From: Nocardia sp. XZ_19_385
GTDB taxonomy: Bacteria; Actinomycetota; Actinomycetes; Mycobacteriales; Mycobacteriaceae
Reading direction: 5' to 3'
Assembly (NCBI RefSeq): GCF_015355755.1
Contig: NZ_JACVEE010000003.1
Coordinates: 1 to 64,000 of the forward strand
Length of the DNA stretch: 64,000 nt
The notes under the pieces: model-generated
What the model was told of the DNA's origin: nothing
The model's input: the letters and a program-made list of their open reading frames with translations, nothing else
The model's database searches: none
Part shown: positions 52,663 through 61,419 of the stretch, in pieces
Position numbering within the stretch: position 1 is the first letter of the stretch
Layout of the letters: each line of letters opens with the position of its first letter
Made by a program: the position numbers and the translations under genes

Positions 52663-53795
52663 GTGGCGGCGACCCGGTCGAAGAGGGCGGTGCCCAGTTG
52701 CGGCAGGGCTTTATCCAGGCTTTCCAGACCGGCGCGATGGTGGCCAATTTTCTGGAGCGCCGCGGTGCCGACGCACGTTCGGCCAGTGCCCATGCCCAGA
52801 GTATGCAGAACTCCGCAGCCCGTGAGGCACGAGACCTTCAGGTGCATCGGCTCAAGGTGCAGGGCTACGTCGACCGCCGGCATCAGGGGCAACGGCTATT
52901 CGAGCTCGATGAGAAGTTCAAGCTCGACGAGAGCGCGCGTAAGCAAACGCTGCACGAGCGTCAGGTCGAGGGCTACGACGACCGCCAACGGTGGGGCCAA
53001 GCCGAACACGACACCGAGCTGCAGGTCAAAAACGAACAGATCCGACGCGGCAACCGCGACCTCGCGCGTCGCGACTACGAGACCACTGTCGATCAGCAAC
53101 GACAGAACGAGGTCCACGACAAGCGCATTCAGGGCTACAACGATCGCGCGAAATACGCCGAGACGCTGCACGACCTCGACGTGGAGTACAAGAAGCTGCT
53201 GATCGAGATCCGCCGCCGCGCAGCCGGTTTCGCCGATGATCTGAGTTCCTCGGGGCGGGCGGACGCGGAGGCGATGAAAGCCGCGGCAGGGTTCGCTTCC
53301 GCGCACTACACCTCCAATCTGTCTGATGCGCACGCCGCCCATGTCGATGCCTATCGCGAGCGTTTCGACGCCGACACCGGCCCGGACGCTGAGGATTTCC
53401 TCGACGATCTCAAGGCAGACTTCGCCGTACCACGCCAGCCAAAGGCGGCGGGACCGGAGATCATCGACGCCGAAATTGTCGGCGAGCTGCCCCACAGGCC
53501 CGAACCGGCTGCCTTACTCGATGTGATCGACGCCGAGATCGTGGACGACCCGAGTGCGGCGCGCGCCGTCAACACCACCGCGGCCCTGGCCAAAGAGCTG
53601 ATCATGCTCGGACATGCCGAGCATGACGCGGCCACGCTCAGTGACCCCGCCGCGGCCCCTGACCTCGGAACAGAGATCGGTGAAGCCATTCAGTCCGCCG
53701 GCCTGACCGGCGAGGTCGGGATCGGGCTGGACCCCGAACCCGGCTTGCCCGAGCCCGGCCGCGCCCCCGATGCCGACATCGGAGTGCAACGGTGA
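52659..53795 (+). CDS. Coiled-coil protein with internal GYxDR repeats and C-terminal shared motif
   Basis: The protein has 378 residues. A long charged coiled coil spans about 50-200 and contains three copies of a GY(V/D/N)DR-type unit at residues 69-73, 105-109 and 159-163, each followed by an acidic helix. The C-terminal third includes an I-D-A-E-I-V repeat (IIDAEIVGELP, VIDAEIVDDPS) and ends EIGEAIQSAG at residue 339 plus an acidic Pro-rich tail. The same short motif closes six downstream proteins. It may be a scaffold or substrate-presenting factor. Confidence 0.75.
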   Translation: MSGGDPVEEGGAQLRQGFIQAFQTGAMVANFLERRGADARSASAHAQSMQNSAAREARDLQVHRLKVQGYVDRRHQGQRLFELDEKFKLDESARKQTLHERQVEGYDDRQRWGQAEHDTELQVKNEQIRRGNRDLARRDYETTVDQQRQNEVHDKRIQGYNDRAKYAETLHDLDVEYKKLLIEIRRRAAGFADDLSSSGRADAEAMKAAAGFASAHYTSNLSDAHAAHVDAYRERFDADTGPDAEDFLDDLKADFAVPRQPKAAGPEIIDAEIVGELPHRPEPAALLDVIDAEIVDDPSAARAVNTTAALAKELIMLGHAEHDAATLSDPAAAPDLGTEIGEAIQSAGLTGEVGIGLDPEPGLPEPGRAPDADIGVQR

Positions 53796-53926
53796 GCACG
53801 AACAATCCGAATCCGGCTATCGAGTTCACCGGAGGCTGCGGTGAACTCGACCTGAGGCCAGAGTCGGAGTCTGGCTTGGAGGCCTCCGTGCGCGGCGTGG
53901 GCACCGGTGCGGGGGTGCGGCCATGA
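53792..53926 (+). CDS. 44-residue coupled small protein
   Basis: GTG at 53792 (GTGA overlap with the upstream stop) opens VSTNNPNPAIEFTGGCGELD and ends GAGVRP with a TGA at 53924 that overlaps the next ATG. Four-base overlaps at both ends argue that it is translated. No domain. Confidence 0.6.
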   Translation: MSTNNPNPAIEFTGGCGELDLRPESESGLEASVRGVGTGAGVRP

Positions 53927-54867
53927 GCGCGCCGATACCGAATCCGATGATCGCCCGAGAGCTGCTGCGCTCGCTGCAGACCATGCATGTACGCATCAAA
54001 GAATCAGCGGACCGTGCCCAATACGGTTGGCAGCCTGAACAACTCGGCTCGACCCGGAGCTGGCAGGCCCAGCTGACCAGCCAGAGCTTAGCCGCTGAAG
54101 CCCTCGCCGAGCAGGCTGTCGCGATCGGTGTTCCGCAAGCGTGGATCGATCACGTGCGCGAACGTGGTGACAAGGGTTTGCAATGGCGAGTGGGGCAGAA
54201 GATGCCCACCGTGGCCGATGTCGACCGCACCGAGCTGTTGGCTCGGCTGGCGGGCCAGGTGGGCCGTCTCTACGAGATGGCCGCGATACGTGAAGTGTTC
54301 GTCGAGCGCTTCGGTGCCCCGGACACTCGTGCTGAGCTGTTCTGCCGTGAGGTCATCAGTGCGCTGCGTGAACGCATCGGCGCGGTCGCTGTCGCGATCG
54401 ATCTGAGCGCCACTGAGCGGGATGCGTTGTGGGGCAGCGCGAAAGAGGACATCAGGATCCTCGCTGCGGGGCATCGCAGTTTCGACGACCACACCCTGGT
54501 CGCTCTGTGGGAGGCCCGAACGACCGCCGCTGCGGTGATGAGTGAACACCTCGCCAGCGAGATGCTGTCCGGGGCCGGCCTCACCCCCGATCTCAGCGAA
54601 TCCGCCGGGCCGCTCCCCCCGACAGCGAACGAGCTGATGGCGACCGGCAGGACCGACCTCGGTGATGCCACATGTCTGATCGATCCCGGTGTCACCGCCG
54701 GGATTCCCGGCGGCGAGGCGGGGGCGGTGATCGGGCAGGCGATCGAGGCGGCGGGAATCAGCACGGACTCCGCCCTCACCGAATCCACCGGCTCGGACCC
54801 CGCGGAACCCGACGCGGTGACCGAGCCGGGCACGAGTGTCGAGCAACACGGCCACGATCCGAGCTGA
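53923..54867 (+). CDS. Paralog family member 1, helical protein with C-terminal shared motif
   Basis: This 314-residue, fully helical protein contains IGVPQAWIDHVRERG, LARLAGQVGRLYEMAAIREV, ALRERIGAVAVAIDLSATE and DALWGSAKEDI. Each is matched by a similar segment in the product of 55054. Residue 269 begins VIGQAIEAAG, followed by a Ser/Glu/Pro/Asp-rich tail. There is no enzyme or membrane signature. Paralogs lie at 55054, 55986, 61416 and 62342, with part in 57262. Confidence 0.75.
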   Translation: MSAPIPNPMIARELLRSLQTMHVRIKESADRAQYGWQPEQLGSTRSWQAQLTSQSLAAEALAEQAVAIGVPQAWIDHVRERGDKGLQWRVGQKMPTVADVDRTELLARLAGQVGRLYEMAAIREVFVERFGAPDTRAELFCREVISALRERIGAVAVAIDLSATERDALWGSAKEDIRILAAGHRSFDDHTLVALWEARTTAAAVMSEHLASEMLSGAGLTPDLSESAGPLPPTANELMATGRTDLGDATCLIDPGVTAGIPGGEAGAVIGQAIEAAGISTDSALTESTGSDPAEPDAVTEPGTSVEQHGHDPS

Positions 54868-54935
54868 TTCGAACCGGCGGCCCATCACAGGAATGCACCC
54901 GATGACATCTGCTACCGAGCAGCGGAGAGGAAACG

Positions 54936-55061
54936 ATGAACACCAAACACCAAGAACAGCAGGTCAATAGCGGATGCGACCCGATCCGGGACCGTACCGC
55001 CACCCACACCAGGGTGCGGGTGGCTGAGCCACCGGCCGTTACCCCAGGCCGTCATGGATGA
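54936..55061 (+). CDS. 41-residue coupled small protein
   Basis: GAGAGGAAACG gives a good ribosome site before the ATG. MNTKHQEQQVNSGCDPIRDR continues, basic, to a stop at 55059 that lies inside the next gene (8-base overlap). It resembles the other small coupled frames only in size and position. Confidence 0.55.
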   Translation: MNTKHQEQQVNSGCDPIRDRTATHTRVRVAEPPAVTPGRHG

Positions 55062-55974
55062 CCCCGCCCTACGCCTGCCCTCGGTCGCAGCGATCCACGA
55101 GCAGATCCTCAAGACGGTTCAAAATCTGAGCGCCGACCGCCACGTCTTGAAGCAGCGCCTGGCCCAGGTCCGGAACGCACTGGGGCCCCAAGCAAGCTAC
55201 GAACAAGCCTCGGAACATCAGGTCGTCGGGCTGACCCATCTGCGGGATATCGCGATGCAACAAGCTTCCGAGATCGGGGTACCGGCCGCGGCAGTCGACA
55301 CGGCCGTCATGCGCGGAGAACAGGCAAAACGATGGCAGCGCAACCAGCCGATGCCACGAGCGACCCCCGCCGACCGGCTGCACCTGATCAACGGGCTCCT
55401 CCAACACATGCGAGAGTTCAACAACATGGCCGCGGTGCACCGGGCCTATATACAGCGCTTCGGTGGCTCCTCGGACAACTCGGAGCGGTATCACCGGGCG
55501 ACGTTGGAGGCGTTGCACGAACGCATCGGAGCGGTGGCCTACGCGTTGCGACTGACCCCTGGCGAGCAGGAATTCGTGTGGGGGCATTCGGAATACATCG
55601 TCAAGACCATGACCACCCACTACCTCGACGGTGAAGAATCCGATCTGGTCGCGCGCTGGGACAGCACCGCGACCGGCGCGAACTGGGTAAACGAATCCCA
55701 GCTCGGGGAAGTCCTGCGCGCGACGGGCATCACCCGCGAGGCGATCGCCGCGGCCGGTCAACTCCCACCGACGCCACAAGCACTCATCGCTGCCCTGGGC
55801 CCTGGCCCGTCGATACGCGGCACCGAAGCGACCTCCACACCCGAACCCGGCGGATCGGAGATCAGCTCAGCGATCGACGCCGCCGACCTCACCATCGACG
55901 GCATCGATCCCGCCTCGCCCGGCCGGGACCCGTCGGCTGGCAATGACCCGACACCGCCGGGCTTGGACCCCTGA
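55054..55974 (+). CDS. Paralog family member 2
   Basis: The 306 residues share the order seen in member 1: IGVPAAAVDTAVMRGEQ, LLQHMREFNNMAAVHRAYIQ, ALHERIGAVAYALRLTPGEQ, EFVWGHSEYIV. It ends with EISSAIDAAD (residue 269) and the tail PASPGRDPSAGNDPTPPG. The acidic Pro-rich tail is rich in D-P steps. Start is the ATG overlapping the 41-residue frame. Role unknown; probable T4SS accessory or substrate. Confidence 0.75.
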   Translation: MDDPALRLPSVAAIHEQILKTVQNLSADRHVLKQRLAQVRNALGPQASYEQASEHQVVGLTHLRDIAMQQASEIGVPAAAVDTAVMRGEQAKRWQRNQPMPRATPADRLHLINGLLQHMREFNNMAAVHRAYIQRFGGSSDNSERYHRATLEALHERIGAVAYALRLTPGEQEFVWGHSEYIVKTMTTHYLDGEESDLVARWDSTATGANWVNESQLGEVLRATGITREAIAAAGQLPPTPQALIAALGPGPSIRGTEATSTPEPGGSEISSAIDAADLTIDGIDPASPGRDPSAGNDPTPPGLDP

Positions 55975-55985
55975 GAGGAGGACCC

Positions 55986-57011
55986 ATGGAAGACACCCCC
56001 ATCGAACCGATCCCCGCCGTCGGCCACCGTCGGCCGAGCGCAGAAGTGGTTCAGCCTGAGCATGTTTCAAAGATCATTCGTCCCTCGGTGCCGTGGGCCG
56101 ATCCCGGATGGCAGGCCCAGTTGCTGCGCCGCGTCCAGCACTGGGCCGCCGAGCACACCCGCATCACCGACCTCGGCCCCGCCGGCTACGACGGCACCGA
56201 CCTCGAGCCCGAACAGGAGTGGGCCTCACAGCTGGACGCGGTGCAGGCGCAACTCGAGATCGCCGAGGACCTCGCCCGGCAAGCCGGTCTCGAACCGGCC
56301 TGGATCGAGGATGTTCGCGAACTCGGCCACCGCAGTGCGAAACCCGCACGCCCCGCCGAATCCACACCGGGGACCGTCACCGCGTCGACGCAGGCCCAGC
56401 AGTTTCTGGTGGACATGATGGCCGTGGACCTGTGGAATTTGCACCGCATGGCGTATTTGGTCGCGGCCTATCAGGACCGCGTCGTGACCGGCCGCTCAAG
56501 CATCACTTTCACCGCCGTGCAGCAGGTTCGATTCGACGAGACCATGCGCGCCCACCATGCCCGCGCGACCGTACTGGCGCACGCGGCGGGAATCACGGCG
56601 ACCGAAGCCGAGCAGTTGTGGGGTACCGGCAGCAGAGGATGGAAAGTTCTGCACCACAGCTATGTCAGCGCTCACGATGAGGCCGGACTGGTTACTGAAC
56701 TGCGCCGATACATGGGCGGTGAGACCGTGGCAGCGCTTCCGCCCGCTGTTCTCGCCGATCCCGGCGCACGGCCGCTCCCTGGTGCGCCACGCGTGCCGAC
56801 ACCGGAGGCCATGATCGCCGACGCGCACGCCGCCATCCGCGCGAACTTCATCGACAACGCCGTCGTCACCGGCGGCGGGGGCGCTGCGGCCGCAGCCATC
56901 GACAGCGCGCTGCCCGCCGCAGAAGTCGGCGACTGGTCGGCCACACCCATGGATGTCGATCAAGCTATGCCAGGCAAAACACCAGAACTGGGCCCAGCGC
57001 CCGACCCCTGA
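55986..57011 (+). CDS. Paralog family member 3
   Basis: This 341-residue protein follows GAGAGGAGGACCC, a strong ribosome site. It contains GLEPAWIEDVRELG, NLHRMAYLVAAYQDRV, TATEAEQLWGTGSRGWKVLH and AAAAAIDSAL (residue 300), then a Pro/Asp-rich tail. It is more divergent than members 1 and 2 but keeps the same order of motifs. Confidence 0.72.
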   Translation: MEDTPIEPIPAVGHRRPSAEVVQPEHVSKIIRPSVPWADPGWQAQLLRRVQHWAAEHTRITDLGPAGYDGTDLEPEQEWASQLDAVQAQLEIAEDLARQAGLEPAWIEDVRELGHRSAKPARPAESTPGTVTASTQAQQFLVDMMAVDLWNLHRMAYLVAAYQDRVVTGRSSITFTAVQQVRFDETMRAHHARATVLAHAAGITATEAEQLWGTGSRGWKVLHHSYVSAHDEAGLVTELRRYMGGETVAALPPAVLADPGARPLPGAPRVPTPEAMIADAHAAIRANFIDNAVVTGGGGAAAAAIDSALPAAEVGDWSATPMDVDQAMPGKTPELGPAPDP

Positions 57012-57157
57012 CTCGGGTCGTGAAACACAAGGCGTGCAGGTCATCTGCGCGGCCGTAGGTGCCGGCCGTCCAGAGGACAACAATCCATCGGGGACATCAG
57101 CAATCCCACCGCGCAGCCCGACCATCCGCTCGCGGTACGCCGACAAGGTCGAGCACG

Positions 57158-57265
57158 ATGTCCAACACCTCCCTCCCACATTCCCGCGAAAGACCCACTG
57201 CCCGAGCCGGAATTGCCGGCCGAACTCCTGAGCGCCACAGGCGCGCGGCGGAAGCGCCACGATGA
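57158..57265 (+). CDS. 35-residue basic coupled small protein
   Basis: MSNTSLPHSRERPTARAGIA continues, Arg-rich, to a TGA at 57263 that overlaps the next ATG by 4 bases. The upstream AAGGTCGAG could serve as ribosome site. Other frames over 57012-57261 are also open, so confidence is limited. Confidence 0.4.
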   Translation: MSNTSLPHSRERPTARAGIAGRTPERHRRAAEAPR

Positions 57266-58614
57266 GCTGGCAGCAACCGCCCCGCGGCTACACCGACCCG
57301 AGCTACTACACCGACGCGGCCTCCGACATCGAACGGAACCTGCGGGCCGATTTCGCGAAATACCATCTGCTGAGCCAGATCGCGCCCGGTGACACCCCGG
57401 AAATCATCGCCGACCGCAACGGCAACGCCTACGAGATCAGCCAACGGTGGGAAGACCATGAACAGCTCCAATTCCGTTGGCTGTGGCGACAACTCGGTAT
57501 CGAGGCCACGCAATGGGAGCTGGACCCCGACGCCACCCGCGCGTTGTACGACGACCTCGCCCGAGCACGAGAGGCCGGTGAACCCAGCCTCGACGAGCTG
57601 AGCTGGCGCACGCTGCGTCAAGCGCGCGAGGTCACCGGCCACAGCGACGACGTCTCCTCAGCCGCAGCGCGAGCCGGTGCCCACTGGCAGATCCCCGGCC
57701 CACAGCTGCAATCGATCACCAACGCAGACAACAGCATTAGGCCCCAAGACACAGACCGTCACCTACGCGCGGTCCCCGGTAGTGGCCTCGAGGCACCGCC
57801 CAACGCGGCCGACCGCGCGCTGGGCGCACCCCGGCAGCTGCGGCTGCTGGACATGGCCGCGGTGGAAGAAGTGATCCAGGCTACCGATGACCTGCTCGAC
57901 GTTGAAGAGGTCGTCGGCGATCGCGACACCGGCCGCGAGAAGCAGGCGACGCTGCTTCCGGCTGTCGTGCGGGATGCCCCGATTTCCTTCGACTATCGCG
58001 CGCTCGCCGAGCAGCATGCCCGCCACACTCGCGCGCTGGCCGCCGTGCAGAACTTGGCCGCAGAGCACACCCGGCTACATGACCGCTGGGGTGCCGAGGC
58101 CGGCTTCGACCAAGCCCAGGTCGCGCGCCTGGAAGAGCTGAGCAACGCGCTCAAACACGCCCGTCGGGAGGCAGGCATGGCCGGTGTCGGCGACACCGAT
58201 ATCGCCGCCGCCTATCAAGCGGGAGTGGCTGGGGTCGGCTGGAGTCAGCAGCCCGCACACCCGTTCTTGGGCCGGCTCACACAGCTCACCCGGCAACACG
58301 TGGCCGCCCTGGCCGAGATCGATGACCTCCGTAGCGCGATTGCCGAGCTGCACGACCAACGCGGCGGCAGTCGAGTGGCCTCGATGACGGTCGAAGTAGC
58401 GGCCGAAGCCGCACGTGCGCAAGCGAATTCCGGTTCCGAACATGGTCCAGATCACGGCGCCGGTGAGAGCGGCGGCCACGAGATCGGCGCGGCCATCGAG
58501 GCCGCCCTGCCCGAAGACCTGGACCCGGACTGGGACGCCCAGGACGGCGTCGAGACCGCACCAGCCGCGACGCCATCACCCCAACCTCACCTCACCGAGG
58601 AGCTCAACCGATGA
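57262..58614 (+). CDS. Large accessory protein with C-terminal shared motif
   Basis: The protein has 450 residues. A distinct N-terminal domain (about 1-150) has Tyr/Trp-rich helices (YYTDAASDIERNLRADFAKY, then QFRWLWRQLGIEATQWELDP). A linker and a long helical region follow (RHTRALAAVQNLAAEHTRLH). EIGAAIEAAL begins at residue 407, before an acidic/Pro tail. It looks like a fusion of a new N-terminal domain to the C-terminal part of the neighbouring family. Overlaps neighbours by 4 bases at both ends. Confidence 0.75.
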   Translation: MSWQQPPRGYTDPSYYTDAASDIERNLRADFAKYHLLSQIAPGDTPEIIADRNGNAYEISQRWEDHEQLQFRWLWRQLGIEATQWELDPDATRALYDDLARAREAGEPSLDELSWRTLRQAREVTGHSDDVSSAAARAGAHWQIPGPQLQSITNADNSIRPQDTDRHLRAVPGSGLEAPPNAADRALGAPRQLRLLDMAAVEEVIQATDDLLDVEEVVGDRDTGREKQATLLPAVVRDAPISFDYRALAEQHARHTRALAAVQNLAAEHTRLHDRWGAEAGFDQAQVARLEELSNALKHARREAGMAGVGDTDIAAAYQAGVAGVGWSQQPAHPFLGRLTQLTRQHVAALAEIDDLRSAIAELHDQRGGSRVASMTVEVAAEAARAQANSGSEHGPDHGAGESGGHEIGAAIEAALPEDLDPDWDAQDGVETAPAATPSPQPHLTEELNR

Positions 58615-58682
58615 ACAACATCACCACACCCCCGTATCACAACCTGCCCGGCGTCGAACCCGAACCGTGGGAGCGGTCATGA
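58611..58682 (+). CDS. 23-residue coupled peptide
   Basis: ATG at 58611 overlaps the upstream stop by 4 bases. MNNITTPPYHNLPGVEPEP ends WERS, with a TGA at 58680 overlapping the ATG of the coupling-protein gene. The exact double ATGA overlap supports translation, if only for ribosome hand-over. Confidence 0.5.
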   Translation: MNNITTPPYHNLPGVEPEPWERS

Positions 58683-60532
58683 CCGCCACCCGGGAATCGC
58701 GGCGCCGCCGGGTCGGCGGACTCGGCCCCGAATTCAGCGCGCTGCTGATATTCCTCGGCGCGGTCGGCTTCGCACTGATGGCATGGGCGGCGTTGAGTAT
58801 CGGGCGCTGGTGGGCCGGACTTCCCGTCACCGCGCACCCGTTCTTGGCGTTACTGGAAGTCGCTACAGGACAACAGAACTGGCCGTGGCAGTCCAATCTT
58901 GTCGCCGTCGTGCTGTGCGCGCCACTGGGGGCGCTGGTGTGGGCTGGCCGTCGACTGGCGCGGGGGAGACGGCGTATCGATGCCGCCGCGCACACCATGC
59001 AGCGCCCCAGCGAACTCGAGGTCGGACGCGCGGTCGACAACGCCGCCGCCGCACTACGGCTGCTCAAAGACGCACCCCCCGAGGTTCAGGCCGCGACGGG
59101 GCCGCCGCTGGGCCGCACCGTGCTCGGTGGGACATGGCTGTATCTGCCCGCGGAGCTGGGGGTATTCATCGCCGCCGGACAGCGCTCGGGCAAGACAGTG
59201 GCCTGGGCGATCCCGGCGGTGCTCTCCGGTTGGGGGCCGGTCCTGGCCACCAGCAACAAGCCTGACCTCTATCGTCACACCGCCGGAGCCCGCGCCGAGC
59301 AGGGCAGTCGCGTGTGGATGTGTGATCTGCAAGCGGTCACCGGCCGGATCGAGATCGGGTTCTGGGTCGACCTGCTCGCGCAGGTGCAGCACCTGCCCGC
59401 CGCCCGCAAAATCGCAGGCTTCTTCATCGGCCAAGAAGCCGAAAATGCCCGCCAGGACGCCTATTTCGACGGCGGCGCGAGAGAGCTACTGGCGCTGTAC
59501 ATGTTCGCCGCCGCCGCGGCGGGCGGTGATCTAACGCACGCCACCGAATGGCTCGGCCGCGACCAAGACCCCACCCCGGCGCTGATCCTGCGCCACGCGG
59601 ACCAGCCCCGCGCCGCAGCGCGAATTCTGGAAGCCCAAGCCCTCTATGCCCGCCAGCGTGACGGCTTGTTCGACATGGCACGCCGGCATCTCAACGTGCT
59701 GACCCACAAGGGCTACGCCCAACTGGTCACCCCACCACGGCGGCGCACGATCCTGGCCAGCGAAGCCCGCGACGGCTCCATCGTCATCGACACCACCGAC
59801 GGCCCGATCACCCACACGCTGCCGCAGTTCGATCCGCGCCGCTTCGTCGAAAGCAACGACACCCTCTACGCACTGTCGATGGCTGGAGCCGATTCGGCCA
59901 CCCCGCTGACCTCAGCCCTGGTCGGCCAGATCGTGGAAGCCGCCCTGGAGGTTGCACGCGCGCGCCCGGACGGACGACTGAAGATCCCGCTGCTCGCGGT
60001 GCTCGACGAGGCCGCCAACACCGCGCGGATCGCCGACTTGCCGGAGTACTACACCTACTGCGGTGGCTGTGGCATCCTGCTGATGACGATCGTGCAGGTG
60101 CTCGAGCAGGGCGAAAACCTCTGGGGTGCCAAGGGTTTGTCGATCATGCGCGCTCAGTCGATCGAGATCTACGGCGGCAACATTGCCGAGCTGGACTACC
60201 TCGAGCATTGGTCACGCACCGTCGGCCAGCACGAGGTCGCCGACCGCACGCGCGGCATTCAGCCCGGCGGGCCCAGCCGCAGCATGATCTGGCGGGCCGA
60301 GGCGATTCTTGATGTCGCCGAGCTGAGCGCGATGCCCAAAGACCGCGCCCTGGTCCGGATACCCGGCTATGGCCCAATGCTGCTGCGCAAGGTGCCGTGG
60401 TTCGACAACCCGGACTTCGCGCCCGCGGTTAAACGATCGCTGGCGCAGTTCGAGAACCACACGCCGCCAGCGACTCTCACCGTCACCGATACCGGCAGCG
60501 GCGGGACTGGGCAGCAAGGGCGGCAGCCGTGA
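58679..60532 (+). CDS. traG-like: VirD4/TraG-type coupling ATPase
   Basis: The 617 residues have two N-terminal membrane segments (about 18-45 and 72-92). Walker A is FIAAGQRSGKTVAWA (Gly167-Thr173) and Walker B is LLAVLDEAANTARI with Asp443-Glu444. The segment CGGCGILLMTIVQVLEQGEN and the C-terminal GYGPMLLRKVPW are typical of actinobacterial type IV coupling proteins. It recruits DNA-protein substrates to the T4SS channel. It is encoded among the proteins that share a C-terminal motif, so it is the natural candidate receptor for that motif. Confidence 0.93.
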   Translation: MTATRESRRRRVGGLGPEFSALLIFLGAVGFALMAWAALSIGRWWAGLPVTAHPFLALLEVATGQQNWPWQSNLVAVVLCAPLGALVWAGRRLARGRRRIDAAAHTMQRPSELEVGRAVDNAAAALRLLKDAPPEVQAATGPPLGRTVLGGTWLYLPAELGVFIAAGQRSGKTVAWAIPAVLSGWGPVLATSNKPDLYRHTAGARAEQGSRVWMCDLQAVTGRIEIGFWVDLLAQVQHLPAARKIAGFFIGQEAENARQDAYFDGGARELLALYMFAAAAAGGDLTHATEWLGRDQDPTPALILRHADQPRAAARILEAQALYARQRDGLFDMARRHLNVLTHKGYAQLVTPPRRRTILASEARDGSIVIDTTDGPITHTLPQFDPRRFVESNDTLYALSMAGADSATPLTSALVGQIVEAALEVARARPDGRLKIPLLAVLDEAANTARIADLPEYYTYCGGCGILLMTIVQVLEQGENLWGAKGLSIMRAQSIEIYGGNIAELDYLEHWSRTVGQHEVADRTRGIQPGGPSRSMIWRAEAILDVAELSAMPKDRALVRIPGYGPMLLRKVPWFDNPDFAPAVKRSLAQFENHTPPATLTVTDTGSGGTGQQGRQP

Positions 60533-61419
60533 GCGGCCCTACTCCCACCACGCCTACACCTTCCATCAGCAGCCCGAAGAAGGCTCCACAGCCGCCGAAG
60601 TATCGGGACTTCATCGAGTTCACGCACAAGTGGCTGTTGCCCGGGGTCAACGTGCGGTTGGCCGAATCCCAGCGGGAGAACACCTTCACCTGGTGTCCGC
60701 AGTGGTGGTGCCATCGCCCGGTCGCGGTGCGTATCGCGCACCTGCACAGTGCTTTCGAGGCCTCGCGGCGCGCCAAAGGCGGCAACGCGCTGAGTTCGTT
60801 CCTGCTCAACCACCACGACCCACAGCTGCGGGTCATCCTCGACGCGGCAAACGGGCCCCTGCACCGCTGCACCCGCACCCAGCACACCGCCTTGGCCTCG
60901 CTCCCCGCCGACCCGGTGCCGCCGGGCTGGTTTCCACCGCCGGGCAAACCCGCCACCGATACCACCGACGCTGAGAAGAAGCCGCCGCCGATGTTCGCGC
61001 GCTGGTACGACTGGGTCGAGCAGTGGCTGCTGCCGGTCACCGCAGTCCGGATCACCTCGAATTCGCGTGAGGGCACCTACAGCTGGTGCCGGCAGTGGTG
61101 GCGCCATCACGAGGTGTGTGTACGCCTGGCCGCGGTGCACGCGGTGTTCGAAGCCGCGCGCCGTGCCGAGGACAAGGCGGCGATGAGCACCCTGTTCGTC
61201 CGCCACATCGACCCGCACCTGCGCAGCATTCTCGATGCCGCGAACGGGCCGCTGCACCGCTGCTCACCTACCCAGCACATCGACCTCGCAGGACTGGTCG
61301 GTGCTCCGGTCCCGCTCGCGTGGTTCGGCGTGCCGGGGGAGAGGACTCCGATCGAACGTCTGGGTTTCGGACCCGACTTCCGTGCTCTCGGGTCGGCGCT
61401 GGGTGGTGACCGGTCATGA
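60529..61419 (+). CDS. Tandem DUF4913-like domain protein
   Basis: This 296-residue protein contains two copies of the same domain. Copy 1 (about 25-125) has FIEFTHKWLLPGVNVRLAES, WCPQWWCHRPVAVRIAHLHS and DPQLRVILDAANGPLHRC. Copy 2 (about 155-255) has WVEQWLLPVTAVRITSNSRE, WCRQWWRHHEVCVRLAAVHA and DPHLRSILDAANGPLHRC. DUF4913 is typical of actinobacterial plasmids and conjugative elements; its function is unknown. Single copies are usual. GTG start with 4-base overlap. Confidence 0.85.
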   Translation: MSGPTPTTPTPSISSPKKAPQPPKYRDFIEFTHKWLLPGVNVRLAESQRENTFTWCPQWWCHRPVAVRIAHLHSAFEASRRAKGGNALSSFLLNHHDPQLRVILDAANGPLHRCTRTQHTALASLPADPVPPGWFPPPGKPATDTTDAEKKPPPMFARWYDWVEQWLLPVTAVRITSNSREGTYSWCRQWWRHHEVCVRLAAVHAVFEAARRAEDKAAMSTLFVRHIDPHLRSILDAANGPLHRCSPTQHIDLAGLVGAPVPLAWFGVPGERTPIERLGFGPDFRALGSALGGDRS

